NCBI GenBank assembly: GCA_002396805.1
Contig: DGYW01000064.1
Span: forward strand, 219,590-238,066
Source: Firmicutes bacterium UBA4996
Lineage (GTDB): Bacteria; Bacillota; Limnochordia; Darwinibacteriales; Darwinibacteriaceae
Length of the DNA: 18,477 nt
Reading direction: 5' to 3'
Below the pieces are notes generated by a model. That model was not told the DNA's origin, searched no databases, and saw only the letters and a program-made list of their open reading frames with translations. The position numbers were made by a program, and so were the translations under genes. This document shows, in pieces, positions 1-8,226 of this stretch (the first letter of the stretch is position 1; every line of letters begins with the position of its first letter).

Positions 1-2397
1 CGGTGGAGCCATGATCAAAGTGCGGCACATGAAGCTCTTCATGTTCTGTCTCAAATTGGACGTCGAGAAGGGGTGTACCCACCGTTTCCTTTGCTGAGTT
101 GGGAGAGTTTAACAAAGAGGTTTATGGGCCCTCCTGGGGTGATCGAAAATACTTTAGAACTAGCGGCTATGTGCAACGTTAGCCTGCCCCGAGAGCGGAT
201 TTTGCCACCCCACCCCGATGGACACAGTCTAGGTGATCTGGTTTGGAGTGGTGCCCAGCGGCGTTTTGGCAAACTAACCCAAGAGATTCGCGAACGCTTA
301 GAGTATGAACTTGCCATAATTACCGATCAAGGGTTTAGTGATTACTTTTTGATTGTCTCTGACATTGTAGGTTTTGCTAAGGAATCTGGTATCCCCGTAG
401 GTCCAGGGCGTGGAAGTGCTGCCAGTAGCTTGGTAGCTTATTGTTTGGGTATTACAGAAGTCAATCCATTGGAGTGGGGCTTGTTATTTGAACGCTTCTT
501 GAACAAGGCCCGCCATACCCGTCCCGATATAGATCTGGATTTTTGTTATGAGAGACGTGCGGAGGTCTTAGCCTACGTATCTCGCCGTTTTGGTAGAGAA
601 CATGTGGCCCAAATTGGTACCTATGGGACTTTTGGGGAACGCTCCGCCATGCAAGAGGTGAAACGTGCCCTCGGTTTTGACCATCCCCAGATTGCTCGCG
701 AGATTCAAGGTCTCAAGCGGCACCGGGCGACCCATGCGGCAGGTGTGATTATTACGGCTCAACCCATTCAAAATGTCAGTGCCATTTATCAAGACAGGGA
801 TTTAGCAGTCACCCAGCTTGATATGTACAGTTTAGAAAGGCTAGGCGCGCTCAAAATAGATTTGCTAGGTCTGCGCACTCTTACCTTGCTGACCAAGATG
901 GAGGCCGCTGTGCAAAGGCACGATCCTGGCTTTAACCTAAACCAGATTCCCCTTGCTGATCAGGCCACTTTTGAACTACTGGCTTTAGGAAAGAGTCTGG
1001 GCATTTTCCAACTAGAGAGTGCCTTGTTTCAAGATCTGCTCCGTTCTTTGGATCCACAGTCCTTTGGTGATTTAGTGGCTCTCTTGGCTCTGGGTAGGCC
1101 AGGGCCCTTAGACATGTTTCCTGAATACTTACGGCGACGAAAAAATCCGCGGCAAGTGCAATATTTGAGTGAAGATTTAGCGCAGATTCTCGGTGAAACA
1201 TATGGGTTGATTCTCTATCAAGAACAAGTGATTCTGATTGCCCACAAAGTTGCTGGATTGTCCCTTGGTGATGCAGATATGTTAAGAGTGGCTTTGGGAA
1301 AAAACGATCAGATCTCGCTACAGATGTGGCAAGAACGTTTTGTCAGAGGGGCTCAGGCGAGAGGTTTATCCCCCCAAGAGGCTACGGGTCTGTTTAGAAC
1401 CATAGTAGACTTTAGTGGTTACGCTTTCAATAAGGCCCATAGCGTAAGTTATGCCCTTTTAACTTGGCGGGGAGCCTATTTAAAAACCCATTATCCTTTG
1501 GAGTTTTACTCCACTTTGCTCAATGAAGGTGTCTCCCTCCAGGAACAAAGTGCTTATCTGTTAGCATGTCAAAGTCAGGGTATTGAGATTTTGCCCCCTA
1601 GTGTTGTGTATTCTCAAGCTTTCGCTATCCCAGAGGGTGGAGGATTGCGTTTAGGTCTAGCAAGCATTCGCCAACTTAGTCCTCATGTAGTAACGAAGCT
1701 AATGGAAGTACGTTCCAGGGGGGGCTGGACGAATTTTAGAGAGTTGCGGCGCCAAGTGAAGCTTGATACTAAGATTTGGGAAACCCTTATTTTAGCAGGT
1801 GCGTGCGACGAATTGGGCTCTCGTAATAGTCATCTCAAGGAGTTAGGATTAATGGACTTATCTGAACGGGAACTACTAAGTCGCGAACGAGAATTAGTGG
1901 GAGTTTATGTCTCCCAACACCCCGGTTCTACTTTTCTGCCCCTCATGCGCAACTTACAAGGGGATCTAGAAGTAGTAGTAGGAGAAGTCCTCCAGATCAA
2001 AAGAGCCGGCAAGGCAGTTACAGGAGTGCTAGATAGTCCTGAGGGCTCCATCAATTTCAGAGCTGTTATGAACCGAGAGAACCAAGGGATCAAACCAGGA
2101 ACAGCTGTGGCCCTTTTTGGTGCTTGGAAGCATGGTTTTTGGCACGTAGAATGGCAACTACCCTTAGGACCAACACTCCTGGTTTCACCCCAACCAAACC
2201 AGCTTGAAGAGCTTAAAGATGTGTTGAATCAACAAAACGGTACAAGGCCCGTGGTGCTCCGTTTAGGAGAGGGGATTGCCTACCACTTGCTTCCCCGGGA
2301 ATTTTGGGTGAAGGACATTCACAAAGTGGATGGAGATCTGCAAAACGGAGGAGTCACTCATATCTGGTTTGACCCGTGGAAAGAACTGCTTTCTTAG
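1..2397 (+). CDS. dnaE: DNA polymerase III alpha subunit, 3' part (DnaE type)
   Basis: This is the replicative C-family DNA polymerase, which adds dNTPs to a primed template. The reading frame is open from base 1, so the N-terminal PHP domain and the start lie outside the window and 798 residues are visible. The palm motif PGRGSAASS begins near 403, the catalytic aspartates sit in PDIDLDF (523-543), and the third catalytic Asp is in KIDLLGLRTLT (codon 859-861). The finger motifs GRPGPLD, ILYQEQV and YAFNKAHSVSYA follow, then a helix-hairpin-helix region and an OB-fold-like C-terminus that begins near ERELVGVYVSQHPG (about 1891-1935). The stretch between the second and third catalytic Asp is 109 residues, against about 152 in E. 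coli DnaE, so the thumb is unusually short. A dnaE upstream of accDA-pfkA-pyk matches the Bacillus order. It could be either the main DnaE or a divergent paralogue. An internal ATG at 73 is not the true start. Confidence 0.95.
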   Translation, partial: RWSHDQSAAHEALHVLSQIGRREGVYPPFPLLSWESLTKRFMGPPGVIENTLELAAMCNVSLPRERILPPHPDGHSLGDLVWSGAQRRFGKLTQEIRERLEYELAIITDQGFSDYFLIVSDIVGFAKESGIPVGPGRGSAASSLVAYCLGITEVNPLEWGLLFERFLNKARHTRPDIDLDFCYERRAEVLAYVSRRFGREHVAQIGTYGTFGERSAMQEVKRALGFDHPQIAREIQGLKRHRATHAAGVIITAQPIQNVSAIYQDRDLAVTQLDMYSLERLGALKIDLLGLRTLTLLTKMEAAVQRHDPGFNLNQIPLADQATFELLALGKSLGIFQLESALFQDLLRSLDPQSFGDLVALLALGRPGPLDMFPEYLRRRKNPRQVQYLSEDLAQILGETYGLILYQEQVILIAHKVAGLSLGDADMLRVALGKNDQISLQMWQERFVRGAQARGLSPQEATGLFRTIVDFSGYAFNKAHSVSYALLTWRGAYLKTHYPLEFYSTLLNEGVSLQEQSAYLLACQSQGIEILPPSVVYSQAFAIPEGGGLRLGLASIRQLSPHVVTKLMEVRSRGGWTNFRELRRQVKLDTKIWETLILAGACDELGSRNSHLKELGLMDLSERELLSRERELVGVYVSQHPGSTFLPLMRNLQGDLEVVVGEVLQIKRAGKAVTGVLDSPEGSINFRAVMNRENQGIKPGTAVALFGAWKHGFWHVEWQLPLGPTLLVSPQPNQLEELKDVLNQQNGTRPVVLRLGEGIAYHLLPREFWVKDIHKVDGDLQNGGVTHIWFDPWKELLS

Positions 2398-2450
2398 AAG
2401 GGATTTTTTGACCACTAACGAAATATGATTAGCGTACTGGAGGGGTCAGG

Positions 2451-2669
2451 ATGAGCTATGAAGAAGAAAACTATATCATGGTGCAAGCCTTAGAAAACGG
2501 TGTGACCATTATTGGGTTGACCAGGGGTTTTAATACGAAATTTCATCACACAGAAAAGCTTGATCAAGGCGAAGTTTTAATTGCTCAGTTTACAGAACAT
2601 ACGTCGGCGATTAAAATAAGGGGTAAGGCGAAGGTCTTCACCAAATTGGGCATCGCTGAGTCAGAATAA
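2451..2669 (+). CDS. mtrB: TRAP, tryptophan RNA-binding attenuation protein
   Basis: A 72-residue protein with near family-standard length that aligns without gaps to Bacillus subtilis TRAP through the whole core: GLTRGFNTKFHH, KLDQGE and IAQFTEHTSAIKIRG. TRAP forms an 11-subunit ring that, when loaded with tryptophan, binds GAG/UAG repeats in trp leader RNAs to terminate transcription or block translation. The residues known to contact RNA (Lys37, Lys56 and Arg58 of B. subtilis) are present as Lys36, Lys55 and Arg57. The threonines and His of the Trp pocket are also kept (Thr24, Thr29, Thr48, His50, Thr51). The start is ATG with GGAGGGG at 2439-2445. It lies 53 bp after dnaE and 18 bp before a DUF2007-like gene. 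It is not next to mtrA/folE, its usual Bacillus partner, and no trp gene is in the window. Confidence 0.93.
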   Translation: MSYEEENYIMVQALENGVTIIGLTRGFNTKFHHTEKLDQGEVLIAQFTEHTSAIKIRGKAKVFTKLGIAESE

Positions 2670-2687
2670 GAAGGAGGGCACGATACG

Positions 2688-2885
2688 ATGTGGACGGTGG
2701 TATACATTGCCCCCAATCGGCCTATAGCAGAAATGTTAAAAGAACTATTAGAGAATGGTGGTATTTTACCTATGCTACGACCTATCGGGGCACCCCACTT
2801 GGGTGATTCCGCTAGTGTAGAAATATTAGTACCAGAATCCGAAGTAGACGAAGCCAATGAGATCATTGCTGCTTCGTTTGGGTAG
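2688..2885 (+). CDS. Small DUF2007-like protein
   Basis: A 65-residue protein beginning MWTVVYIAPNR and ending VDEANEIIAASFG. It has the beta-alpha-beta-beta-alpha look of the DUF2007 family (putative prokaryotic signal-transducing proteins): an N-terminal strand, an amphipathic helix (about residues 12-23), a glycine-rich loop (LRPIGAPHLGDS) and a strand VEILVPESE leading to a final helix. No catalytic residues are evident and the function is unknown. A strong AAGGAGG precedes the ATG. It sits 15 bp upstream of accD and follows mtrB closely, so it is likely translated from the same message as the acetyl-CoA carboxylase subunits. Homologues of such short proteins are sometimes mislabelled as glutamate decarboxylase; nothing here supports that. 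The family assignment is from recall of sequence pattern. Confidence 0.8.
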   Translation: MWTVVYIAPNRPIAEMLKELLENGGILPMLRPIGAPHLGDSASVEILVPESEVDEANEIIAASFG

Positions 2886-2900
2886 GGTGGACAAGAGGAC

Positions 2901-3746
2901 ATGCTCAATGTATTTAGGAGTAAGCCAAAATACGCTACTGTGAAGCAACACGAAAGAGTGGAGAAAAAGGATTTTCCAGACAATCTTTGGACCCGCTGTG
3001 ATTGCTGTGGCAAGATGATTTACAACAAGGAACTAGAGAAAGACGGGTTTTTGTGCGTCCATTGTGGACATCACTTTCGGCTCTGTGCTTCCCAAAGACT
3101 TGCTAAGCTAGTGGAAGGCCATGATTTCCAGCCTTTCCCTCCCCTAATAGCCGCAGATCCCCTCACTTTTCCAGGTTATCCTGAGAGAATCAAGCTAGCT
3201 CAAGAACAGACGGGTTTAGACGATGCGATCATAATTGGGAAAGCATGTGTCAGAGACTCACCTTGTGTTTTAGGTATTATTGATTTTTCGTTTATTGGCG
3301 GGAGTATGGGTTCAGTTGTAGGCGAACAATTGGTCCGGGGCTTTGAATATGCCCTAGAACATCGTCTACCTGTGGTTATTTTCTCTGGCGGTGGGGGCGG
3401 AGCCCGCATGCATGAGGGGATTTTCAGCCTAATGCAGATGGCCAAAACCGCTCAAGCTGTGGGGAGGCATAGTCGCGCCGGCTTATTGTATATTTCAGTA
3501 TTGACCCATCCAACCATGGGGGGGATTTATGCAAGCTTTGCTTCCTTAGGGGATATCATTTTAGCAGAACCAGGAGCACTAATCGGCTTTGCGGGACCGC
3601 GCATTGTGGAAGAAACTACCAGACAAAAGCTACCCCCAGGTTTTCAAACGGCTGAATTTGCTTTAGCCCATGGGATGATCGATGACATTGTCCCTAGAAA
3701 TCAAATGGTTGATTATGTGGGGCGCTTACTGAAGTGGCATAGGTAG
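2901..3746 (+). CDS. accD: Acetyl-CoA carboxylase carboxyltransferase subunit beta
   Basis: Beta subunit of the carboxyltransferase that moves the carboxyl group from biotin on BCCP to acetyl-CoA, giving malonyl-CoA for fatty acid synthesis; it forms an alpha2beta2 complex with AccA in the cytosol. The protein has 281 residues, normal length. The N-terminal zinc ribbon has Cys33, Cys36, Cys52 and Cys55. The crotonase-like core shows FIGGSMGSVVGE (131-142), GGGGGARMHEG (163-173), LTHPTMGGIYASFASLGDI (201-219) and GFAGPRIVEETT. The glycine-rich loop at 162-168 appears one residue longer than the usual SASGGARM form. A purine-rich AAGAGGA precedes the ATG. AccA follows 8 bp downstream, which fits translational coupling of the two partners. 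Confidence 0.97.
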   Translation: MLNVFRSKPKYATVKQHERVEKKDFPDNLWTRCDCCGKMIYNKELEKDGFLCVHCGHHFRLCASQRLAKLVEGHDFQPFPPLIAADPLTFPGYPERIKLAQEQTGLDDAIIIGKACVRDSPCVLGIIDFSFIGGSMGSVVGEQLVRGFEYALEHRLPVVIFSGGGGGARMHEGIFSLMQMAKTAQAVGRHSRAGLLYISVLTHPTMGGIYASFASLGDIILAEPGALIGFAGPRIVEETTRQKLPPGFQTAEFALAHGMIDDIVPRNQMVDYVGRLLKWHR

Positions 3747-3754
3747 GTGATGAG

Positions 3755-4726
3755 ATGATCCAAGCATTTGAGTGGGAAAAACCTATTTTGGAGTTGGAGG
3801 CTAAGATTACTGAACTCAGACAGTTTGTGGACTCTGCTGAGATGGACTTTAGTAAAGAGATTAATACCCTAGAACGGCGAGTAGAAAAACTCCGGAAGGA
3901 AATCTATGAGAAACTCACTCCTTTTCAGCGGGTAATGATGGCCAGACACCCGAAGCGCCCTACTACTCTGGACTATATTGATCTGCTTTTTGACGATTTT
4001 GTTGAGTTTCATGGGGACCGTTTTTACCGAGATGATGGAGCAATTGTTGGTGGGATTGCCCTTTTTGAGGGGCAGCCTGTTACCGTGATTGGCCCCCAAA
4101 AGGGACGAGATACAAAGGAAAACATCGCTCGTAACTTCGGTCTACCACACCCTGAAGGGTATCGCAAAGCGTTACGCCTTATGAAGCAGGCCGAAAAATT
4201 TGGACGACCTATTATTACCTTAATTGACGTAGTGGGTGCCTATCCTGGTATTGCAGCGGAGGAGCGGGGGCAAGGTTTAGTAATTGCTGAATGTATTGAG
4301 GAAATGTCCTTTTTACGAACCCCTATTCTAGCAATCATCACAGGCGAAGGTGGTAGTGGTGGGGCTTTAGCCTTAGGAGTAGGAGATCGGATTTTAATGT
4401 TAGAACACGCTTGGTATTCTGTTATTTCGCCCGAGATGTGTGCCAATATTTTGTGGCGTGATTCTTCAAGAGCGGCAGAAGCAGCAGAGCTCTTGCGTTT
4501 AACTCCCACAGATTTACTTAAGTTTGGTATAATTGATGATGTTATTACAGAGCCACTCGGTGGGGCACATCGAGATCATGCTTTAACAGGGCAACAGATG
4601 AGGGCCTTTATGCGGCGTTACTTGGCCATTATCAATAAGACACCCTTAGATCAACTTGTTGAACAGAGACTAGCTCGTTTCCGCAAAATTGGCCAATTTG
4701 CCGAGAAGCAGCTAGCAGAAATGTAA
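3755..4726 (+). CDS. accA: Acetyl-CoA carboxylase carboxyltransferase subunit alpha
   Basis: Alpha subunit of the acetyl-CoA carboxylase carboxyltransferase, partner of the AccD encoded just upstream. It has 323 residues, normal for the family. An N-terminal coiled-coil-like helical segment (about 10-60, typical of AccA) is followed by the crotonase core: VIGPQKGRDTKENIARNFG (111-129), DVVGAYPGIAAEERGQ (158-173), GEGGSGGALALGVGDR (197-212) and YSVISPEMCANILWR (221-235). In the last motif the usual Gly after SPE is Met, a small departure. The start ATG has a GGTGATGAG purine stretch just upstream. The biotin carboxylase and BCCP genes (accC, accB) are not in this window, so the holoenzyme needs genes elsewhere. 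pfkA follows after 22 bp. Confidence 0.97.
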   Translation: MIQAFEWEKPILELEAKITELRQFVDSAEMDFSKEINTLERRVEKLRKEIYEKLTPFQRVMMARHPKRPTTLDYIDLLFDDFVEFHGDRFYRDDGAIVGGIALFEGQPVTVIGPQKGRDTKENIARNFGLPHPEGYRKALRLMKQAEKFGRPIITLIDVVGAYPGIAAEERGQGLVIAECIEEMSFLRTPILAIITGEGGSGGALALGVGDRILMLEHAWYSVISPEMCANILWRDSSRAAEAAELLRLTPTDLLKFGIIDDVITEPLGGAHRDHALTGQQMRAFMRRYLAIINKTPLDQLVEQRLARFRKIGQFAEKQLAEM

Positions 4727-4748
4727 ATGTAGTAACAAAGGCGGGATA

Positions 4749-5747
4749 ATGTTGGCGAAGAGAATAGGCGTATTAACCAGTGGGGGCGATGCCCCAGGAA
4801 TGAATGCTGCTGTACGTACTGTGGTGCGAGCTGCTCTTCATTATAATATGGAACCTTGGGCTATTTACCGGGGATATCATGGACTGATCCGTGGCGAAAT
4901 GGAGCCTGTGAGTAGTAGGGCTGTTTCCGGAATAATTCAGCGCGGTGGCACTGTCCTAAAAAGTGCCCGTTCTGATCAATTCCGTACACCTGAAGGGCGC
5001 GCTAAAGCCATGGACATGCTTACGAAAAATGAAATCGAGTCTTTAGTAGTTATTGGTGGCGATGGATCCTTTGCAGGAGCTCTTGCCCTAGAGGAGCTGG
5101 GCATGAAAACTATTTGCATCCCGGCAACTATCGATAATGACATTGCTTGCACCGACTATTCTATCGGCTTTGATACGGCTGTCAATAATGTCATGGATGC
5201 AGTCAACAAGATTAGGGATACGGCCAGTAGTCATGACCGGGTCTATGTGGTTGAAGTAATGGGAAGAGACTCTGGTTATATTGCCCTTTATTCGGGTTTA
5301 GCCGGTGGTGCAGATGTAATCTTGATTCCTGAGGTTCCCTATGATGTTGATCAGGTTTGCCAACAGATTAAGCGCGCGAATGAGCAGGGCAAAACCTATA
5401 ATATTGTCATGGTCGCGGAGGGGGTTAAATCTGTTTCAGGAGTTGATGGTAGTGAGAGTCCTTCTATGCAGATCGGGCGTTACATTCAAGAGAAAACTGG
5501 TTATGATACACGAATTACCATTCTAGGACATATTCAACGGGGGGGAGCCCCTACTGTGCGTGATCGCCTCTTAGCAAGTCGACTTGCCTATCATGCCATT
5601 GAACTTATTTATCAAGGTAAGAGTGGTAAGATGTTGGGTGAAGTGGATCAAGTGGTGAAGTCTTTTGATCTTTCGTATGCCTTGGCTCAAGAAAAAGAGC
5701 TAAATCTGGATTATTACCATTTATCCAACATTCTCTCGTCCATATAG
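4749..5747 (+). CDS. pfkA: ATP-dependent 6-phosphofructokinase
   Basis: Phosphorylates fructose 6-phosphate to the 1,6-bisphosphate, the committed step of glycolysis. The 332-residue protein has GVLTSGGDAPGMNA (7-20), GGDGS (103-107), TIDND (127-131, catalytic Asp129), GFDTA, MGRDSGYIAL (171-180) and LGHIQRGGAPT (259-269). Gly after the Asp in GGDGS indicates use of ATP rather than pyrophosphate. It is about 13 residues longer than the Bacillus stearothermophilus enzyme; some ten of these come from an insertion at about 227-243, between VAEGV and the GRYIQE helix. The start ATG follows a weak AAAGGCGGG. pyk lies 15 bp downstream, an order shared with Bacillus. Confidence 0.96.
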   Translation: MLAKRIGVLTSGGDAPGMNAAVRTVVRAALHYNMEPWAIYRGYHGLIRGEMEPVSSRAVSGIIQRGGTVLKSARSDQFRTPEGRAKAMDMLTKNEIESLVVIGGDGSFAGALALEELGMKTICIPATIDNDIACTDYSIGFDTAVNNVMDAVNKIRDTASSHDRVYVVEVMGRDSGYIALYSGLAGGADVILIPEVPYDVDQVCQQIKRANEQGKTYNIVMVAEGVKSVSGVDGSESPSMQIGRYIQEKTGYDTRITILGHIQRGGAPTVRDRLLASRLAYHAIELIYQGKSGKMLGEVDQVVKSFDLSYALAQEKELNLDYYHLSNILSSI

Positions 5748-5762
5748 CTTAGGAGGTATCAC

Positions 5763-7178
5763 ATGCGTAAAACAAAAATTGTCTGTACGATTGGTCCAGC
5801 AAGTGAGAGTCCCGAAACCGTTCGGGCTTTACTTCGGGCCGGTATGAACGTAGCTCGCCTGAATTTTTCTCATGGTACTTATGAGGAGCATCTGTACCGG
5901 ATTACTACTCTTCGGGAGGCGGCCGAGGAACTTGAACATAACTTAGCCATTCTGTTAGACATTCAAGGCCCCAAGATTCGGGTTGGCAGGTTACAAGACG
6001 GTCCCGTGGAATTAATCCCGGGCCAAGAGTATATCTTAACGGTGGAACCTTATGAGGGTGATGCCGAAAAGATTCATGTGGACTATCCGTACTTAAATCG
6101 AGATGTTCGCCCAGGCTCTATCATCTATATTGATGATGGTCTATTAGAGCTTAGGGTGCAGGAGATTAAAGGTCCCGATGTAATCTGTCAAGTTATTGTA
6201 GGCGGAGAGCTTAGCTCTCGCAAAGGACTCTCCTTACCAGGGGTGGATGTTGATCTACCACCGATTACAAGGGAAGATGCTGAACATATTCGCTTTGGTG
6301 TGGCTCATGGTGTAGATTTTATTGCTGCGTCGTTCGTGCGTAGGGCAGAACATGTCCAAGCGGTGCGCAGGATTATCCGTGAGGCAGGCGGTAATCAGCT
6401 TGTTATCTCGAAAATCGAAAGTGATGCTGGACTACGCAATATTGATGAAATTCTAGAGGCGTCCGATGGGATCATGGTGGCTCGAGGTGACTTAGGTGTG
6501 GAGATTTCCACCGAAGAGGTACCACTAGCTCAAAAAATGTTAATTCGAAAGTGTAATCTCGCTGGTAAGCCTGTGATCACTGCCACCCAGATGCTGGACT
6601 CGATGATCCGTAATCCGAGACCAACAAGGGCAGAGGTAACAGACGTGTCTACCGCGATTTTTGAAGGTACAGATTGTGTTATGCTTTCTGGTGAAACCGC
6701 CATGGGTAAATATCCTGTGAAGGCAGTGCAAGTAATGGATAAAATTGCCCGCCGTATGGAACAGGTTATTGATTATCCCGCGATTCTCAAAGAGAAGATG
6801 AATGAAGGCAGGACCGCCGTTGATCAAGCTGTGTCCTTAGCGGCTTGTCAGGTTACTCAGGACTTGGAGCTTGGAGTAATAGTTTGCTCCACCTCATCAG
6901 GCGCCACCGCCCGCTCGATTTCACAAAAGCGTCCTAAGGCGACTATTTTCGCCACTTCCCCCAATGAACAGGTCGTTAGACAGCTAGCCCTTTCGTGGGG
7001 CGTTTATCCTGTTCTAGTCGACAAGACTACAAAGATCGAAGTCATGGTGGACAATGCCGTTCGGGAAGCAAAAAAGCGTAATCTAGTTAGTTCTGGCGAT
7101 GTCGTAACCATCATTACTGGCGTAATAGTGGGTACCGCTGGTGGAACTAATATGTTGCAAGTGCATGAGGTTGACTAA
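5763..7178 (+). CDS. pyk: Pyruvate kinase (short form)
   Basis: Converts phosphoenolpyruvate and ADP to pyruvate and ATP. The 471-residue protein lacks the extra C-terminal PEP-utilizer-like domain of Bacillus pyruvate kinases. Motifs: TKIVCTIGPAS (4-14), ARLNFSHGT (31-39), LLDIQGPKIRVG (64-75), SKIES with catalytic Lys217, GIMVARGDLGVEI (236-248), TATQMLDSMI (273-282) and TDVSTAIFEGTD (293-304). At the positions of rabbit Thr113, Lys114 and Glu117 it has Ile67, Gln68 and Lys71. This is the pattern linked to pyruvate kinases that do not need potassium. A strong TAGGAGGT precedes the ATG, and the gene lies 15 bp behind pfkA, consistent with co-expression. No terminator is seen before the next gene. 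Confidence 0.97.
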   Translation: MRKTKIVCTIGPASESPETVRALLRAGMNVARLNFSHGTYEEHLYRITTLREAAEELEHNLAILLDIQGPKIRVGRLQDGPVELIPGQEYILTVEPYEGDAEKIHVDYPYLNRDVRPGSIIYIDDGLLELRVQEIKGPDVICQVIVGGELSSRKGLSLPGVDVDLPPITREDAEHIRFGVAHGVDFIAASFVRRAEHVQAVRRIIREAGGNQLVISKIESDAGLRNIDEILEASDGIMVARGDLGVEISTEEVPLAQKMLIRKCNLAGKPVITATQMLDSMIRNPRPTRAEVTDVSTAIFEGTDCVMLSGETAMGKYPVKAVQVMDKIARRMEQVIDYPAILKEKMNEGRTAVDQAVSLAACQVTQDLELGVIVCSTSSGATARSISQKRPKATIFATSPNEQVVRQLALSWGVYPVLVDKTTKIEVMVDNAVREAKKRNLVSSGDVVTIITGVIVGTAGGTNMLQVHEVD

Positions 7179-7206
7179 CTCCTAGTCCAGAATAGTAGGT
7201 GAACTT

Positions 7207-8196
7207 TTGAAAGTAGGAAAACTATCGGGGGAAATACTACAGCAGATGGTGCTTTCCACAATACAATTCCAGCGGGACGATGTTCTGGTCCACGCAGGAT
7301 TAGGCGAGGATTGCGCCGTGATAGATTTTGGCGACGAAGTCTGTTTAGTCTCAAGTGACCCTATTACAGGGGCAGTGGAGGGGATCGGAGAACTCGCTGT
7401 TCATGTTTCCTGTAATGACATTGCTGCTAATGGTGGAACCCCTGTTGGTGTACAAATCGTGTTGCTGCTTCCGGAACATATTAAGCAAGAACAAATTCAT
7501 GTGATTATGGAAGACATTCAGAGAACTGCTGCTGGACTTGGCGTAGAAGTAATTGGTGGTCATACAGAGATTACTAGCCGTGTTAAGGACTGCGTTGTCT
7601 CAGTGACCGCAGTGGGGAGAGCTCCCAAAACCCGTTATGTAACCTCAAGTGGTGCCGGGATTGGCGATGATTTGGTGATTAGTAAGGGTGTAGCCATTGA
7701 AGCTACAGCCATCTTGGCCCGGGATTTTGGTCACACTCTACCCTTCAAAATTACCAAAGAGGAAATCGAAAGCCTTCTTAAGCAACTTTCTGTAGTTCCT
7801 GAAGGCCTCATTGCGGCGGAATATGGGGTTACCGCCATGCACGATATCACCGAGGGTGGTTTATTGGGGGCCGTTCGTGAGATCTGCCAAGCGTCTGAAG
7901 TTGGTGCAGAGATTTGGGAAGAACAGGTACCGGTGGCCCCTTTGACTCAAAAAATAGCTGAACATCTCAAGCTAGATCCCTTGGCTCTACTCTCTTCAGG
8001 GTCTATGCTCATGGTGACCCCTCATGGGGAAGGCTTAGTAGCTAGACTGGCTCAAGATAATATTCCTGCTTATATAGTGGGTAAGATTACTGAAGGAAAA
8101 ATGCCCGTTTTGGTGCGCAAAACAGGAGAGCAAGAGCATCTCTCCACCCATGTGGAAGATGAGCTCTGGAAGTTTTGGGCCCGCGAGAACAAATAA
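7207..8196 (+). CDS. AIR synthase-related / HypE-like protein
   Basis: A 329-residue protein of the PurM/HypE/SelD/ThiL superfamily, ATP-binding enzymes that form phosphorylated or acyl-phosphate-like intermediates. Motifs seen are GLGEDCAVI (31-39), HVSCNDIAANGG (66-77, metal and nucleotide binding in the superfamily), VEVIGGHTEIT, LVISKGVAIEATAILA and the C-terminal HDITEGGLLGAV. It resembles HypE-type hydrogenase maturation factors but lacks the C-terminal cysteine tail that HypE carbamoylates: the protein ends KFWARENK. No hydrogenase gene is in the window. The specific substrate is therefore unknown. The TTG start has AGGTG upstream; it lies 28 bp after pyk and 30 bp before a CofE-like gene, suggesting that the two act together. 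Confidence 0.85.
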   Translation: MKVGKLSGEILQQMVLSTIQFQRDDVLVHAGLGEDCAVIDFGDEVCLVSSDPITGAVEGIGELAVHVSCNDIAANGGTPVGVQIVLLLPEHIKQEQIHVIMEDIQRTAAGLGVEVIGGHTEITSRVKDCVVSVTAVGRAPKTRYVTSSGAGIGDDLVISKGVAIEATAILARDFGHTLPFKITKEEIESLLKQLSVVPEGLIAAEYGVTAMHDITEGGLLGAVREICQASEVGAEIWEEQVPVAPLTQKIAEHLKLDPLALLSSGSMLMVTPHGEGLVARLAQDNIPAYIVGKITEGKMPVLVRKTGEQEHLSTHVEDELWKFWARENK

Positions 8197-8226
8197 CGAT
8201 TTTGGATAGATGATGGGGGCGAACTG

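Noticed and set aside
2386..2410. GAAAG/CTTTC hairpin and T6 run after dnaE as a terminator
   Set aside because: The stem is only 5 bp and lies partly in the coding end, and ten bases separate it from the T run; too weak to call.
2408..2429. TTGACC and TATGAT as an mtrB promoter
   Set aside because: The elements are only 10 bp apart, far too close for a sigma-A promoter, and no better -10 exists at the right distance.
2585..3013. 142-codon open frame on the minus strand over mtrB, DUF2007 and accD
   Set aside because: Antisense to three well-supported genes, with low-complexity composition and no recognisable domain.
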